A stretch of 22,181 nt of DNA, from positions 1 to 22,181 of the forward strand of contig JBKPDL010000125.1 of the NCBI GenBank assembly GCA_046727855.1. Reading direction: 5' to 3'. The notes beneath the pieces were generated by a model. That model searched no databases. It worked only from the letters and a program-made list of their open reading frames with translations, and was not told the origin of the DNA. This document shows positions 16,512 through 22,181 of this stretch, piece after piece (position 1 is the stretch's first letter; every line of letters starts with the position of its first letter). The translations under genes were made by a program, and so were the position numbers. The stretch is from DASPWV01 sp046727855 (GTDB taxonomy: Bacteria > Acidobacteriota > Vicinamibacteria > Vicinamibacterales > UBA2999).

Positions 16512-17024
16512 AGAGCGTGTTCCTTCCGGGTGGTCAGTGGTGCGCGGCCATTCCGCGGCGGCGACGAAGGCGGCGAGCTGTCCCAGTACATTCCTATAAT
16601 CGGTTTTCATGACACTCGCGCTCTGCCGGCCACGCACCTTGCTGTGGTGCTGAGCCCCTCAATCCGCCACCTACGACCTCAGGGCTGGCGGGCACCTTGG
16701 CCGTCGACACCGACAGCTCGCCGATGCGACTATCACGAAGTCGAATTCTAACTGACCGACGACTCGTTGCGCGGCTCAAGGCGCAGTGAGAACACGAGTT
16801 TCTGCTACCTGATGACCGGACTTCCGGCCGCTCTCCCAGCACAGACGCCAGGGATGCCCCGAGCCTTTCGGCTGTAGGAGGTCGGTGACGGTGTTTACTT
16901 GGGCTTGGCGAAAACCTGTGCGTGCCGGAACGAACTCGTACGTGATCGCAGGAGATTACGACACGTATCATAATCCCCAAAAAGTGGCCGCATGGCGCGC
17001 TCGTAACTGTAAGATTCTAGAGAC
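16512..17024. other. Intergenic region without a supported gene
   Basis: Roughly 500 bases between the Vps62-like gene and the tRNA-Ser fragment. Frames are short, in conflict with each other and without family signals. No tRNA, hairpin terminator or repeat was seen. Confidence 0.4.
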
Positions 17025-17046
17025 GGAGAGATGTCCGAGTGGTTTA
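17025..17046 (+). repeat. tRNA-Ser 5' fragment
   Basis: GGAGAGATGTCCGAGTGGTT plus TA matches the acceptor 5' strand, D-stem and D-loop start common to bacterial tRNA-Ser. The following bases (GTCCCGGCGTGC...) do not continue the tRNA, and no matching 3' half (acceptor ...CTCTCC and CCA) follows within 120 bases. It marks a breakpoint at the left edge of the mobile-DNA cluster. Confidence 0.5.
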
Positions 17047-17101
17047 GTCCCGGCGTGCGACGGCGCGGTCCGCATGGCCGTTCAGGCGATCAGATTCAAG
17101 T

Positions 17102-17301
17102 ATGACAAAGGCCGCTTTCGAAGTCCGAAAAGGTCCGCAGGAGGTGCTCAGTCTAAGCGCCGCCGACGTCGCGCAATATCTCGACCCGGGCGACCTGCTT
17201 CGGGAGATGGAAATGTCATTCGGAGCGCTCGCACGTGGAGAGGTGCAGTGCCCGCCGCGACCCGAAATCACGATTCCCGGCAAGGGATTCTCGCTCGCGA
17301 T
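17102..17301 (+). pseudogene. Ornithine cyclodeaminase/mu-crystallin family, N-terminal fragment
   Basis: The frame reads LSLSAADVAQYLDPGDLLRE, MEMSFGALARGEVQCPPRPE and ITIPGKGFSLAM, the start of the ornithine cyclodeaminase/mu-crystallin family ('LS-xxDV' then 'F-x-A-x-ARGE-xx-PPR'). After about 65 residues, homology ends at about 17301, and the Rossmann NAD-binding region (GxGxxG) that should follow is missing. An inverted repeat GTAGAC/GTCTAC begins exactly at the break (17301-17323). The family uses NAD to deaminate ornithine or reduce imines; this fragment cannot. Confidence 0.6.
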
Positions 17302-17581
17302 GGTAGACTCACCTAGAATGTCTACTAAAAGCGCGCGTACGCTGCGACCCAGCCTTCAGGTTAGAGACCAAATCAAGAGTCGCAATCTCTTGTGTTGAAC
17401 CTTAGGCCGCTCGCGCTAGTCGAAGCCCGCGCTATAGAACCATAGGCGAATCGAGCCGCCACACTGGACTAGCAGATTACTCGCCAGTAGTTGCAGAAAT
17501 GCGCCGAGGGGTCGGTCGCCAGATCGGCGTACTCGCGATAAAAAGGGTTGGTTCCGGACGCTCGCAACCACCAGTTCTGCA
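17302..17581. other. Unassigned stretch between two gene fragments
   Basis: Begins with the short inverted repeat GTAGAC/GTCTAC, and no gene is recognised in it. It joins an ornithine cyclodeaminase fragment to a padR fragment, which are unrelated, so it probably holds one or more deletion junctions. Confidence 0.35.
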
Positions 17582-17791
17582 GCTCTTGCTCTAGAGCTGC
17601 TCATCCTGCGCACGCTGGCGTCGGGGACAACCTCGAAACATGGCTACGCCATCGCCGAGTACATACACATCACATCACAAGACGTCCTGAATGTCGGCGA
17701 AAGCGCGCTTTATCCCGCGCTGCAGCGACTGCTCGTCAACGGGTGGGTGAAAGCGCAATGGGGAGTCTCCGAAAACAACCGCCGCGCGCGC
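17582..17791 (+). pseudogene. PadR-family transcriptional regulator, truncated
   Basis: The frame reads ALALELLILRTLASG, HGYAIAEYI, then GESALYPALQRLLVNGWVKA and QWGVSENNRRAR. It contains the winged-helix core of PadR repressors: 'LLILRTL', 'HGY-I', 'SLYPALQRL-xx-G' and 'SENNRRAR'. PadR proteins (about 110 residues) repress stress or efflux genes. The normal ending after NNRRAR (F-Y-x-LT) is lost, because from about 17788 the sequence is that of a recombinase in another frame. There is no ATG at the N-terminus, so it is cut at both ends. Confidence 0.7.
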
Positions 17792-18595
17792 TCGGTTGTC
17801 GATTCCATTCGGAGGATCGCACGCTCCGATTGTTCGATCGGTTTCTGGTCGACCACGACATCACGATGATCGACGACATTACGACGGACACGATCGACCG
17901 GTTTCTAACCTCCCGACCAAGGCGCGCGCCAAAAGGGTACAACCACCTCTTGGGCGTGGTGCGGCGCCTCTTCGACTGGCTCGTCAGCCAGCAGGTGATC
18001 GCGGTGTCACCGGTGCAGGCGCGCTCGCGGCCCGAAACTGCGCGTCGCCTGCCGTTCCTCTTCAATCCACCGCTCGCGCGCCAGCTCTTGGATGTCGCTA
18101 GGCAACTTCCCGATAACAACCGGAGTCGGTATCGCGGGCCGACGTACCACGCGATCTTTGCCTTGCCGGAGATGCGCTTCCTGGATCGGACAGAGATTGC
18201 GACGCTCTTCGTGCAGTTGCCTCGCCAGGGTCGGCAGGCGCTCCGCGATCATGCCCTCTTCTGACGCTCTATAACACCGGCGCGCGGGTGCAGGAAATCG
18301 CGGATCTTCGTGTGGAGCATGTCTCGCTCACCACGCCGCCGCACGTGCGGCTCCACGTAAGGGGGACAAGTGGCGCACGTGTCCACTTTGGGAGGAGACC
18401 GCTCGGGTGCTGCGCCGATTGCTCGAGGACGGGCACGTCACCGATCCCGGCGCGCCGGTGTTCTCGTCAGCGACCGGACGTCCGCTGACGCGGTTCGGGA
18501 TCTACAAACGCGTGCGGCAGCATGCTGCCCATCTGGAATCGACTGTGGCCGCGAGATCGCCCGCGCGCCGGATCACGCCCCACGTGTTTCGGCAC
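17788..18595 (+). pseudogene. Chimeric tyrosine recombinase, 5' part (interrupted by the RIT element)
   Basis: The relic starts inside the padR gene (ALGCRFHSEDRTLRLFDRFL). The first 125 or so residues belong to one integrase type (KGYNHLLGVVRRLFDWLVS, RRLPFLFNPPLARQLLDVA). From about 18170 the frame switches to the middle of a different integrase type (FLDRTEIATLFVQLP, RDHAL). This points to an internal deletion that fused two neighbouring recombinase genes. Frame breaks follow at about 18258 and 18355. Restored, the rest reads LTLYNTGARVQEIADL (catalytic Arg), KGDKWRTCPLWEETA (Lys) and ITPHVFRH (HxxR). At that point the RIT element is inserted, and the C-terminal part resumes at 22038. Confidence 0.75.
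18590..18595 (+). repeat. Left direct repeat CGGCAC flanking the RIT element
   Basis: CGGCAC here and at 22038-22043 flank the element. They encode the same Arg-His of the interrupted HVFRH motif, so joining the two flanks at this hexamer restores the recombinase frame. Confidence 0.65.
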
Positions 18596-18618
18596 TATCT
18601 ACCCTTCCTGACTATGTC
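18593..18618 (+). repeat. Left terminal inverted repeat of the RIT element (26 bp)
   Basis: All 26 bases, starting CACTATCTACCC and ending GACTATGTC, are the perfect reverse complement of 21987-22012. Its last nine bases (GACTATGTC, 18610-18618) recur in inverted form at 18670-18678. Confidence 0.95.
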
Positions 18619-18663
18619 TCGTCCCGCCATGCCATCCTCGTTTTGGCGGCACGCGTGCGAAGC

Positions 18664-18678
18664 TATCGCGACATAGTC
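18664..18678 (+). repeat. Left inner repeat of the RIT element
   Basis: TATCGCGACATAGTC. Its reverse complement, with two extra bases, occurs at 21905-21921 (GACTATGTCGGGCGATA). Together with the outer repeat it makes an inverted GACTATGTC/GACATAGTC pair 51 bases apart, which looks like paired recombinase binding sites. Confidence 0.6.
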
Positions 18679-18721
18679 GTGACTCCTTCCGTCGCCCCTG
18701 TGCAGGGGAAAGGAGTCCACT

Positions 18722-19960
18722 GTGAAGCACATCATCGATGACCAAGTCGTCCTGTCGCGGCCGCTGGAGGGTCCTCTGGCGGCCCAGATTGCCGCGTTCG
18801 CGAGGTCCGCGCGCGAAGAAGGATACGCGCGGCAGTCACGGTACCGGCGAGTGCTGCTCGCGGCCGGTTTTAGTCGATGGCTTGGACAGCGGGCCGTCCG
18901 TCTGCGGCGCGTTTCATCCGAGCATCCGAAACGGTACCTGCGATCGCGCGCTCGACGGGTGCAGGTGCACAACGGTGATGCGGCCGCGCTGAGACAGTTT
19001 CTGGGCTTTCTGCGCCGGCACGGCGTGATCCCCGCGGAGAAGGTCTCGCCACATCGGCTGACCCCGGTTGAGCAAGAGGCACGGGCGTTCGAGCACTACT
19101 TGCGCAACGAGCGCGCACTGGCCCGTGCCACCTGCGTCAACTACGTGCCGTTCGTCCGTGGCTTCCTCACCGATCGGTTCGGCCGCGGACCGGTCGCGCT
19201 CTCGCGCCTGTGTGCCGGCGATGTCGTGCGATTTGTCCAGGACCAAGCGCCACGTTTGCATCTAAAGCGCGCGAAGCTCCTGACGAGCGCGTTGCGGTCC
19301 TTCCTGCGGTACGCGGGCTATCGCGGAGAGGTGACCATGGATTTGGCCGCGGCCGTTCCCGTCGTGGCCAACTGGTCGATGCCCTCGATCCCTCGCGCGA
19401 TTGGAGCGGACCAGGTCCGTCAGCTACTGGCCAGTATCGATCGTCGCACGGCGACAGGTCGTCGCGACTACGCCATCGTGCTCCTGCTCGCACGATTGGG
19501 GTTGCGTGCAGGTGAAGTGGCCTTTCTCGAATTGGATGATCTTGACTGGAACGCCGCACAGGTGAGCGTCCGAGGGAAAGGCGGACAGCGAACGTCCCTT
19601 CCCCTCCCCGCGGAGGTTGGCGCGGCGATCGCCGCGTACGTGCGCCACGGCCGCCCGCGCAGCACCAGCCGTCGCGTGTTTCTGCGCAGCAAAGCTCCCG
19701 TCCGCGGCTTTTTGAGCCAGTGTGCGATTGGATCGATCATTCGGCATGCACTCCAGCGCACCGGCATCCCGGCGCCGACGACGGGCGCCCATCAGTTTCG
19801 CCACGCGCTGGCGACCCAGATGTTGCGCCACGGGGCCTCGCTGACCGAAATCGGCGAGGTCCTGAGGCATCGCAGTCCGGAGACCACGACGATCTACGCC
19901 AAGGTGGACCTCCAAGCGTTGCGGACGCTCGCGTTGCCGTGGCCGGGAGGTGCGCGATGA
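18722..19960 (+). CDS. ritA: RIT element tyrosine recombinase A
   Basis: 412 residues from a GTG with GGAAAGGAG a few bases upstream. A helical N-terminal half (residues 1-215) carries an arm-type and core-binding region (RAFEHYLRNERALARATCVN, RAKLLTSALRSFLRYAGYRG). The C-terminal catalytic domain has every active-site residue: Arg262 in LGLRAGEV, Lys286 in RGKGG, His357/Arg360 in HQFRH, His383 in LRHRS and nucleophile Tyr392 in TTIYAK. The first gene of the trio, it stops in an ATGA overlap with the second. It appears intact, and it acts on the element ends in the cytoplasm, presumably as a complex with the other two. Confidence 0.9.
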   Translation: MKHIIDDQVVLSRPLEGPLAAQIAAFARSAREEGYARQSRYRRVLLAAGFSRWLGQRAVRLRRVSSEHPKRYLRSRARRVQVHNGDAAALRQFLGFLRRHGVIPAEKVSPHRLTPVEQEARAFEHYLRNERALARATCVNYVPFVRGFLTDRFGRGPVALSRLCAGDVVRFVQDQAPRLHLKRAKLLTSALRSFLRYAGYRGEVTMDLAAAVPVVANWSMPSIPRAIGADQVRQLLASIDRRTATGRRDYAIVLLLARLGLRAGEVAFLELDDLDWNAAQVSVRGKGGQRTSLPLPAEVGAAIAAYVRHGRPRSTSRRVFLRSKAPVRGFLSQCAIGSIIRHALQRTGIPAPTTGAHQFRHALATQMLRHGASLTEIGEVLRHRSPETTTIYAKVDLQALRTLALPWPGGAR

Positions 19961-20900
19961 CCACGCTGCGGCAGGCCGTGCAGGAGTATGTGCGCATGCG
20001 GCGTCATCTGGGATTCAAGCTGCATGAGGCCGGCAAGGGATTGCTCGATTTCGTTTCGTTCATGGAGCAGCACCGCGCTTCCTCCATCACCCAGGCGTTG
20101 GCGCTAGCGTGGGCGCAACAACCGTCGAACGTTCAACCGGCGCATTGGGCGCAGCGACTGAGCTTCGTCCGAGGATTTGCGCAGTATCGCAGCGCGACCG
20201 ATCCCCGCACGCAGATTCCGGCACAGGGCCTGTTGCCCTTCCAGCCAAAGCGGGCGCGACCCTATCTGTACTCGAATGCCGAGATTCGTGACCTCCTGGG
20301 TGCCGCGCGCAAGATGCCCTGCCGCTATGAACGCGGCGCGTTGCGCCCGTGGGTCTACCACTGTCTCTTCGGGCTCCTGAGTGTTTCGGGATTGCGCCTC
20401 GGCGAAGCACGCAACCTCGAGCTTCAGGATGTCGATCTCAAGGCGGCGGTGTTGACCATCCGAGGCGCCAAATTCGGCAAGACTCGTCTGGTGCCGTTGC
20501 ATACCTCGACCTGCAACGTGCTCGCCCAATACCTCCGCAGACGGAAACGCCATTGGGGGCAGCGACCGGTGTCCTCTTACGTGTTCGTGTCCAGCGAGGG
20601 CAATCGGTTGGATGGCGGCGATATTCATCGAACGTTCTACGCGTTGTGCCGGCAGGTTGGTCTGCGGGCGCGTCCGACAGTCATGGACCGCGTCTCCATG
20701 ACATGAGACACCGCTTCGCCACTCACACCCTCGTGCGCTGGTATCGGGCCCATCACGACCCGGAGCGCAAACTGCCGCTCTTGTCCGCTTACCTCGGCCA
20801 TGTGCACGTAGCTGATACCCAGTGGTATTTAAGCGGCTCACCGGAGCTGATGCGCGAAGCGATGCGCCGGCTCGAGCACCGCTGGGAGGATCGGCCATGA
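19957..20900 (+). pseudogene. ritB: RIT element tyrosine recombinase B, frameshifted
   Basis: The first frame runs 249 residues (MTTLRQAVQEYVRMRRHLGF ... Arg147 in SGLRLGE, Lys172 in GAKFGKTR) to a TGA at 20704-20706. The C-terminal catalytic part continues in another frame: HGPRLHDMRHRFATHTL (HxxR), LSAYLGHVHVADTQWYL (His and nucleophile Tyr) and LEHRWEDRP, ending at 20900. A single base missing near 20682 (ACAGTCATGG where ACAGTCCATGG would read through) explains it. The restored protein would be about 314 residues. There is no slippery heptamer or pseudoknot, so I see damage or a sequencing error, not programmed frameshifting. Its restored stop overlaps the next gene (ATGA), so the operon order was intact before the lesion. 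Confidence 0.85.
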
Positions 20901-21895
20901 CCACTCCGGCCAGCTTTGCTCCGCTGTTGGAGCGCTTCTTCACCCAGCGCCTGATGCAGCAGCGCCAGGCGAGTCCCCACACCATCAGTTCCTACCGCGA
21001 CAGCTTCCGTCAATTCCTGAAGTTCGTGCAGCAGCGGCTGCATACACCACCGTCACGTCTGACCTTCGAGGTGATCGACGCCCCATTGATCGTGGCGTTT
21101 CTCGATAGCCTCGAGAAGCAGCACGGCGTGAGCGTGCGCAGCCGCAATCTGCGGCTGACCGCGATCCATTCCTTCTTTCGGTACGCGGCGTTCGAGGCAC
21201 CCGCCCACGCCGCCCAGATCCAGCGGGTGCTCGCCATTCCCAGCAAGCGATTCACGAGGACCTTGGTCCAGTTTCTGACGCGGGCGGAAGTCGATGCGCT
21301 GCTGGCCGCTCCAGATCAGCGCACCTGGTCTGGCCGTCGCGATCACGCCTTTCTTTTGGTGGCCGTCCAGACGGGTCTGCGCTTATCCGAGATGACCGGA
21401 CTCACACGCGCGGACCTCGTCGTCGGAGCCGGCGCTCACGTTCGCGTCATCGGCAAGGGGCGCAAAGAACGCTGTACACCCATCGCCCGATCCACACTCG
21501 CCGTGGTGAAAGCCTGGCTCCGTGAGCCGCCACGGGGCGGCGGCGACGTGCTGTTTCCCAGCGCCAAGGGTGCACGTCTCACCGTCCACGGCGTGCAGTA
21601 CCTGCTGAACAAGCATCGCATGGCAGCCGCCACGATGTGCCCGTCGTTGAAGAACAAGCGTGTCACTGTTCACCGCTTGAGACACACCATGGCCATGGAC
21701 CTTCTCCAAGCGGGCGTCGATCGTGCGGTGATTGCCTTGTGGCTCGGACATGAGTCGGTGGAGACGACGCAGATCTATCTGGAGGCGACGTTGGCGATGA
21801 AAGAGCACGCGCTCGCCAAGACAACACCGCCCACTGGCAGAGGGGTCCGTTATCAACCCGGCGATCAACTCCTCGGCTTCCTCAACAGCCTGTAG
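20897..21895 (+). CDS. ritC: RIT element tyrosine recombinase C
   Basis: 332 residues from the ATG overlapping the restored ritB stop. The longer frame from 20822 is only the readback into ritB. The N-terminal SAM-like domain shows FFTQRLMQQRQASPHTISSY and RLTAIHSFFRYAAFEAP. The catalytic domain is complete: Arg162 in TGLRLSEM, Lys187 in GKGRKER, His259/Arg262 in HRLRHTMAM, His285 in LGHESVETT and Tyr294 in TQIYLEA. It belongs to the subfamily usual for the third RIT gene. The C-terminal 30 residues (GRGVRYQPGDQLLGFLNSL) are an extra tail. It is followed by the right-end repeats. Confidence 0.9.
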   Translation: MTTPASFAPLLERFFTQRLMQQRQASPHTISSYRDSFRQFLKFVQQRLHTPPSRLTFEVIDAPLIVAFLDSLEKQHGVSVRSRNLRLTAIHSFFRYAAFEAPAHAAQIQRVLAIPSKRFTRTLVQFLTRAEVDALLAAPDQRTWSGRRDHAFLLVAVQTGLRLSEMTGLTRADLVVGAGAHVRVIGKGRKERCTPIARSTLAVVKAWLREPPRGGGDVLFPSAKGARLTVHGVQYLLNKHRMAAATMCPSLKNKRVTVHRLRHTMAMDLLQAGVDRAVIALWLGHESVETTQIYLEATLAMKEHALAKTTPPTGRGVRYQPGDQLLGFLNSL

Positions 21896-21904
21896 GGTCG
21901 AGAA

Positions 21905-21921
21905 GACTATGTCGGGCGATA
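21905..21921 (-). repeat. Right inner repeat of the RIT element
   Basis: GACTATGTCGGGCGATA, the inverse of the left inner repeat (18664-18678) with two additional bases between the halves. It lies 73 bases from the outer GACATAGTC, whereas the left pair is 51 bases apart. Confidence 0.6.
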
Positions 21922-21986
21922 CGCTCACCGTCACTGCGTTGTGAGCTGAATCTTCGATCGAGCGCAACAGTTGTCTCAGGCCGCTC

Positions 21987-22012
21987 GACATAGTCAGGAA
22001 GGGTAGATAGTG
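21987..22012 (-). repeat. Right terminal inverted repeat of the RIT element (26 bp)
   Basis: A perfect 26-base inverse of 18593-18618. It is followed by a further short inverted pair CTATGT (22017-22022) and ACATAG (22031-22036) before the CGGCAC junction, which has no counterpart on the left. Confidence 0.95.
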
Positions 22013-22037
22013 GCGCCTATGTTCCCAGGGACATAGC

Positions 22038-22181
22038 CGGCACACCGCCGCCGTCCATCTCCTGGAAGCAGGCGTCGAGGTGAATGTGATCCGCGGCTGG
22101 CTCGGACACGTCAGCCTGGAGACGACGAATCGGTACGCGAAAATCACGGAGCGCATGAAAGAAGCCGCCATGAAACTTTGT
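22038..22181 (+). pseudogene. Chimeric tyrosine recombinase, 3' part (after the RIT insertion)
   Basis: Beginning with CGGCAC (the right copy of the direct repeat), the frame reads RHTAAVHLLEAGVEVNVIRG, WLGHVSLETTNRYAKI and TERMKEAAMKLC. It contains the second catalytic His (LGH) and the nucleophile Tyr (NRYAKI). Joined to 18595, it restores HVFRHTAAVHLLEAG, a normal active site. The gene runs off the window. Because of the earlier frame breaks it was probably dead before the RIT insertion. Confidence 0.8.

Larger units (their letters stand above)
18596..22037 (+). mobile_element. Recombinase-in-trio (RIT) element
   Basis: About 3.4 kb with three tyrosine recombinase genes on the same strand, each overlapping the next by ATGA. 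They are bounded by perfect 26-bp inverted repeats, with a second, internal inverted pair (18664-18678 against 21905-21921). Three overlapping tyrosine recombinases of different subfamilies within inverted repeats is the definition of RIT elements, whose transposition is thought to need all three proteins. No cargo gene is present. The insertion lies in the HxxR codons of another recombinase gene, with a CGGCAC repeat on both sides. The right end carries 25 extra bases beyond its repeat (22013-22037). The middle gene has a frameshift, so this copy may be inactive unless helped in trans. Confidence 0.85.

Noticed and set aside
17459..17475. Short resemblance to cloning-vector polylinker (CCACACTGGACTAG)
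   Set aside because: Only about 14 bases match my memory of such vectors, with no restriction-site series around it. Chance is the simpler reading.
18693..18710. Hairpin CCCCTG-TG-CAGGGG as a terminator or attenuator before ritA
   Set aside because: The loop of two bases is too tight and no T run follows. It lies just before the ribosome site, where it could modulate translation, but there is no further support.
20670..20710. Programmed ribosomal frameshift in ritB
   Set aside because: No slippery heptamer, upstream Shine-Dalgarno or following structure is visible. The break is better explained by a lost base.
1..22181. CRISPR arrays, rRNA genes, replication origins
   Set aside because: No regularly spaced repeats, rRNA-like blocks or iteron/DnaA-box clusters were found.

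Overview
This is a high-GC bacterial window. The mix of secreted proteins (DUF2911, DUF11, Vps62-like, BNR/Asp-box and HAF-repeat types), GT-C membrane glycosyltransferases and very dense coding fits a soil-type genome such as Acidobacteriota. That taxonomic guess is weak because no rRNA or marker gene is present. The window alternates between intact host-like genes and a graveyard of integrated elements.

Region 1 (1-2330, minus strand) holds a GT-C type membrane glycosyltransferase and, downstream of it, a GT2 glycosyltransferase that runs off the window. Region 2 (about 2440-8633) looks like an island at tRNA-Glu. An intact tRNA-Glu(UUC) lies at 8558-8633, and a 25-base copy of its 3' end lies at 2652-2676 in the same orientation. 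Each copy is abutted by a C-terminal remnant of a large serine recombinase. Between the copies are a large secreted Asp-box protein with its own promoter, a HAF-repeat gene fragment, and a two-gene cassette of an EVE-domain protein and a PD-(D/E)XK-like nuclease (ATGA overlap). That cassette is a plausible modified-DNA restriction or defence module.

Region 3 (8737-13039) is conventional. A small secreted protein is coupled to an amino-acid ABC transporter whose substrate-binding and permease domains are fused, followed by its ATPase; all three overlap by 4 bases. A VTT/DedA-like membrane protein, a DUF2911 protein and a GIY-YIG protein follow on the minus strand. Region 4 (13122-14262) is a 37-base tRNA-Lys 3' fragment next to a twice-frameshifted tyrosine integrase, the remains of a second tRNA-targeted element. 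Region 5 (14747-16511, minus) encodes a Vps62-like and a DUF11-type secreted protein.

Region 6 (17025-22181) is a nested pile of mobile DNA. In order it contains a tRNA-Ser 5' fragment, an ornithine cyclodeaminase N-terminal fragment and a truncated padR gene. The padR gene is cut by a chimeric, frameshifted tyrosine recombinase, and that gene is in turn split exactly at its HxxR active-site motif by a recombinase-in-trio (RIT) element. The RIT element has three overlapping tyrosine recombinase genes, perfect 26-bp terminal inverted repeats, a second internal pair of repeats, and a CGGCAC direct repeat at the junctions. Joining the two flanks at CGGCAC restores the interrupted reading frame. 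The middle RIT gene carries a single-base frameshift before its active-site tyrosine.

The two most interesting systems are the RIT insertion, with its structured ends, and the EVE/nuclease pair.
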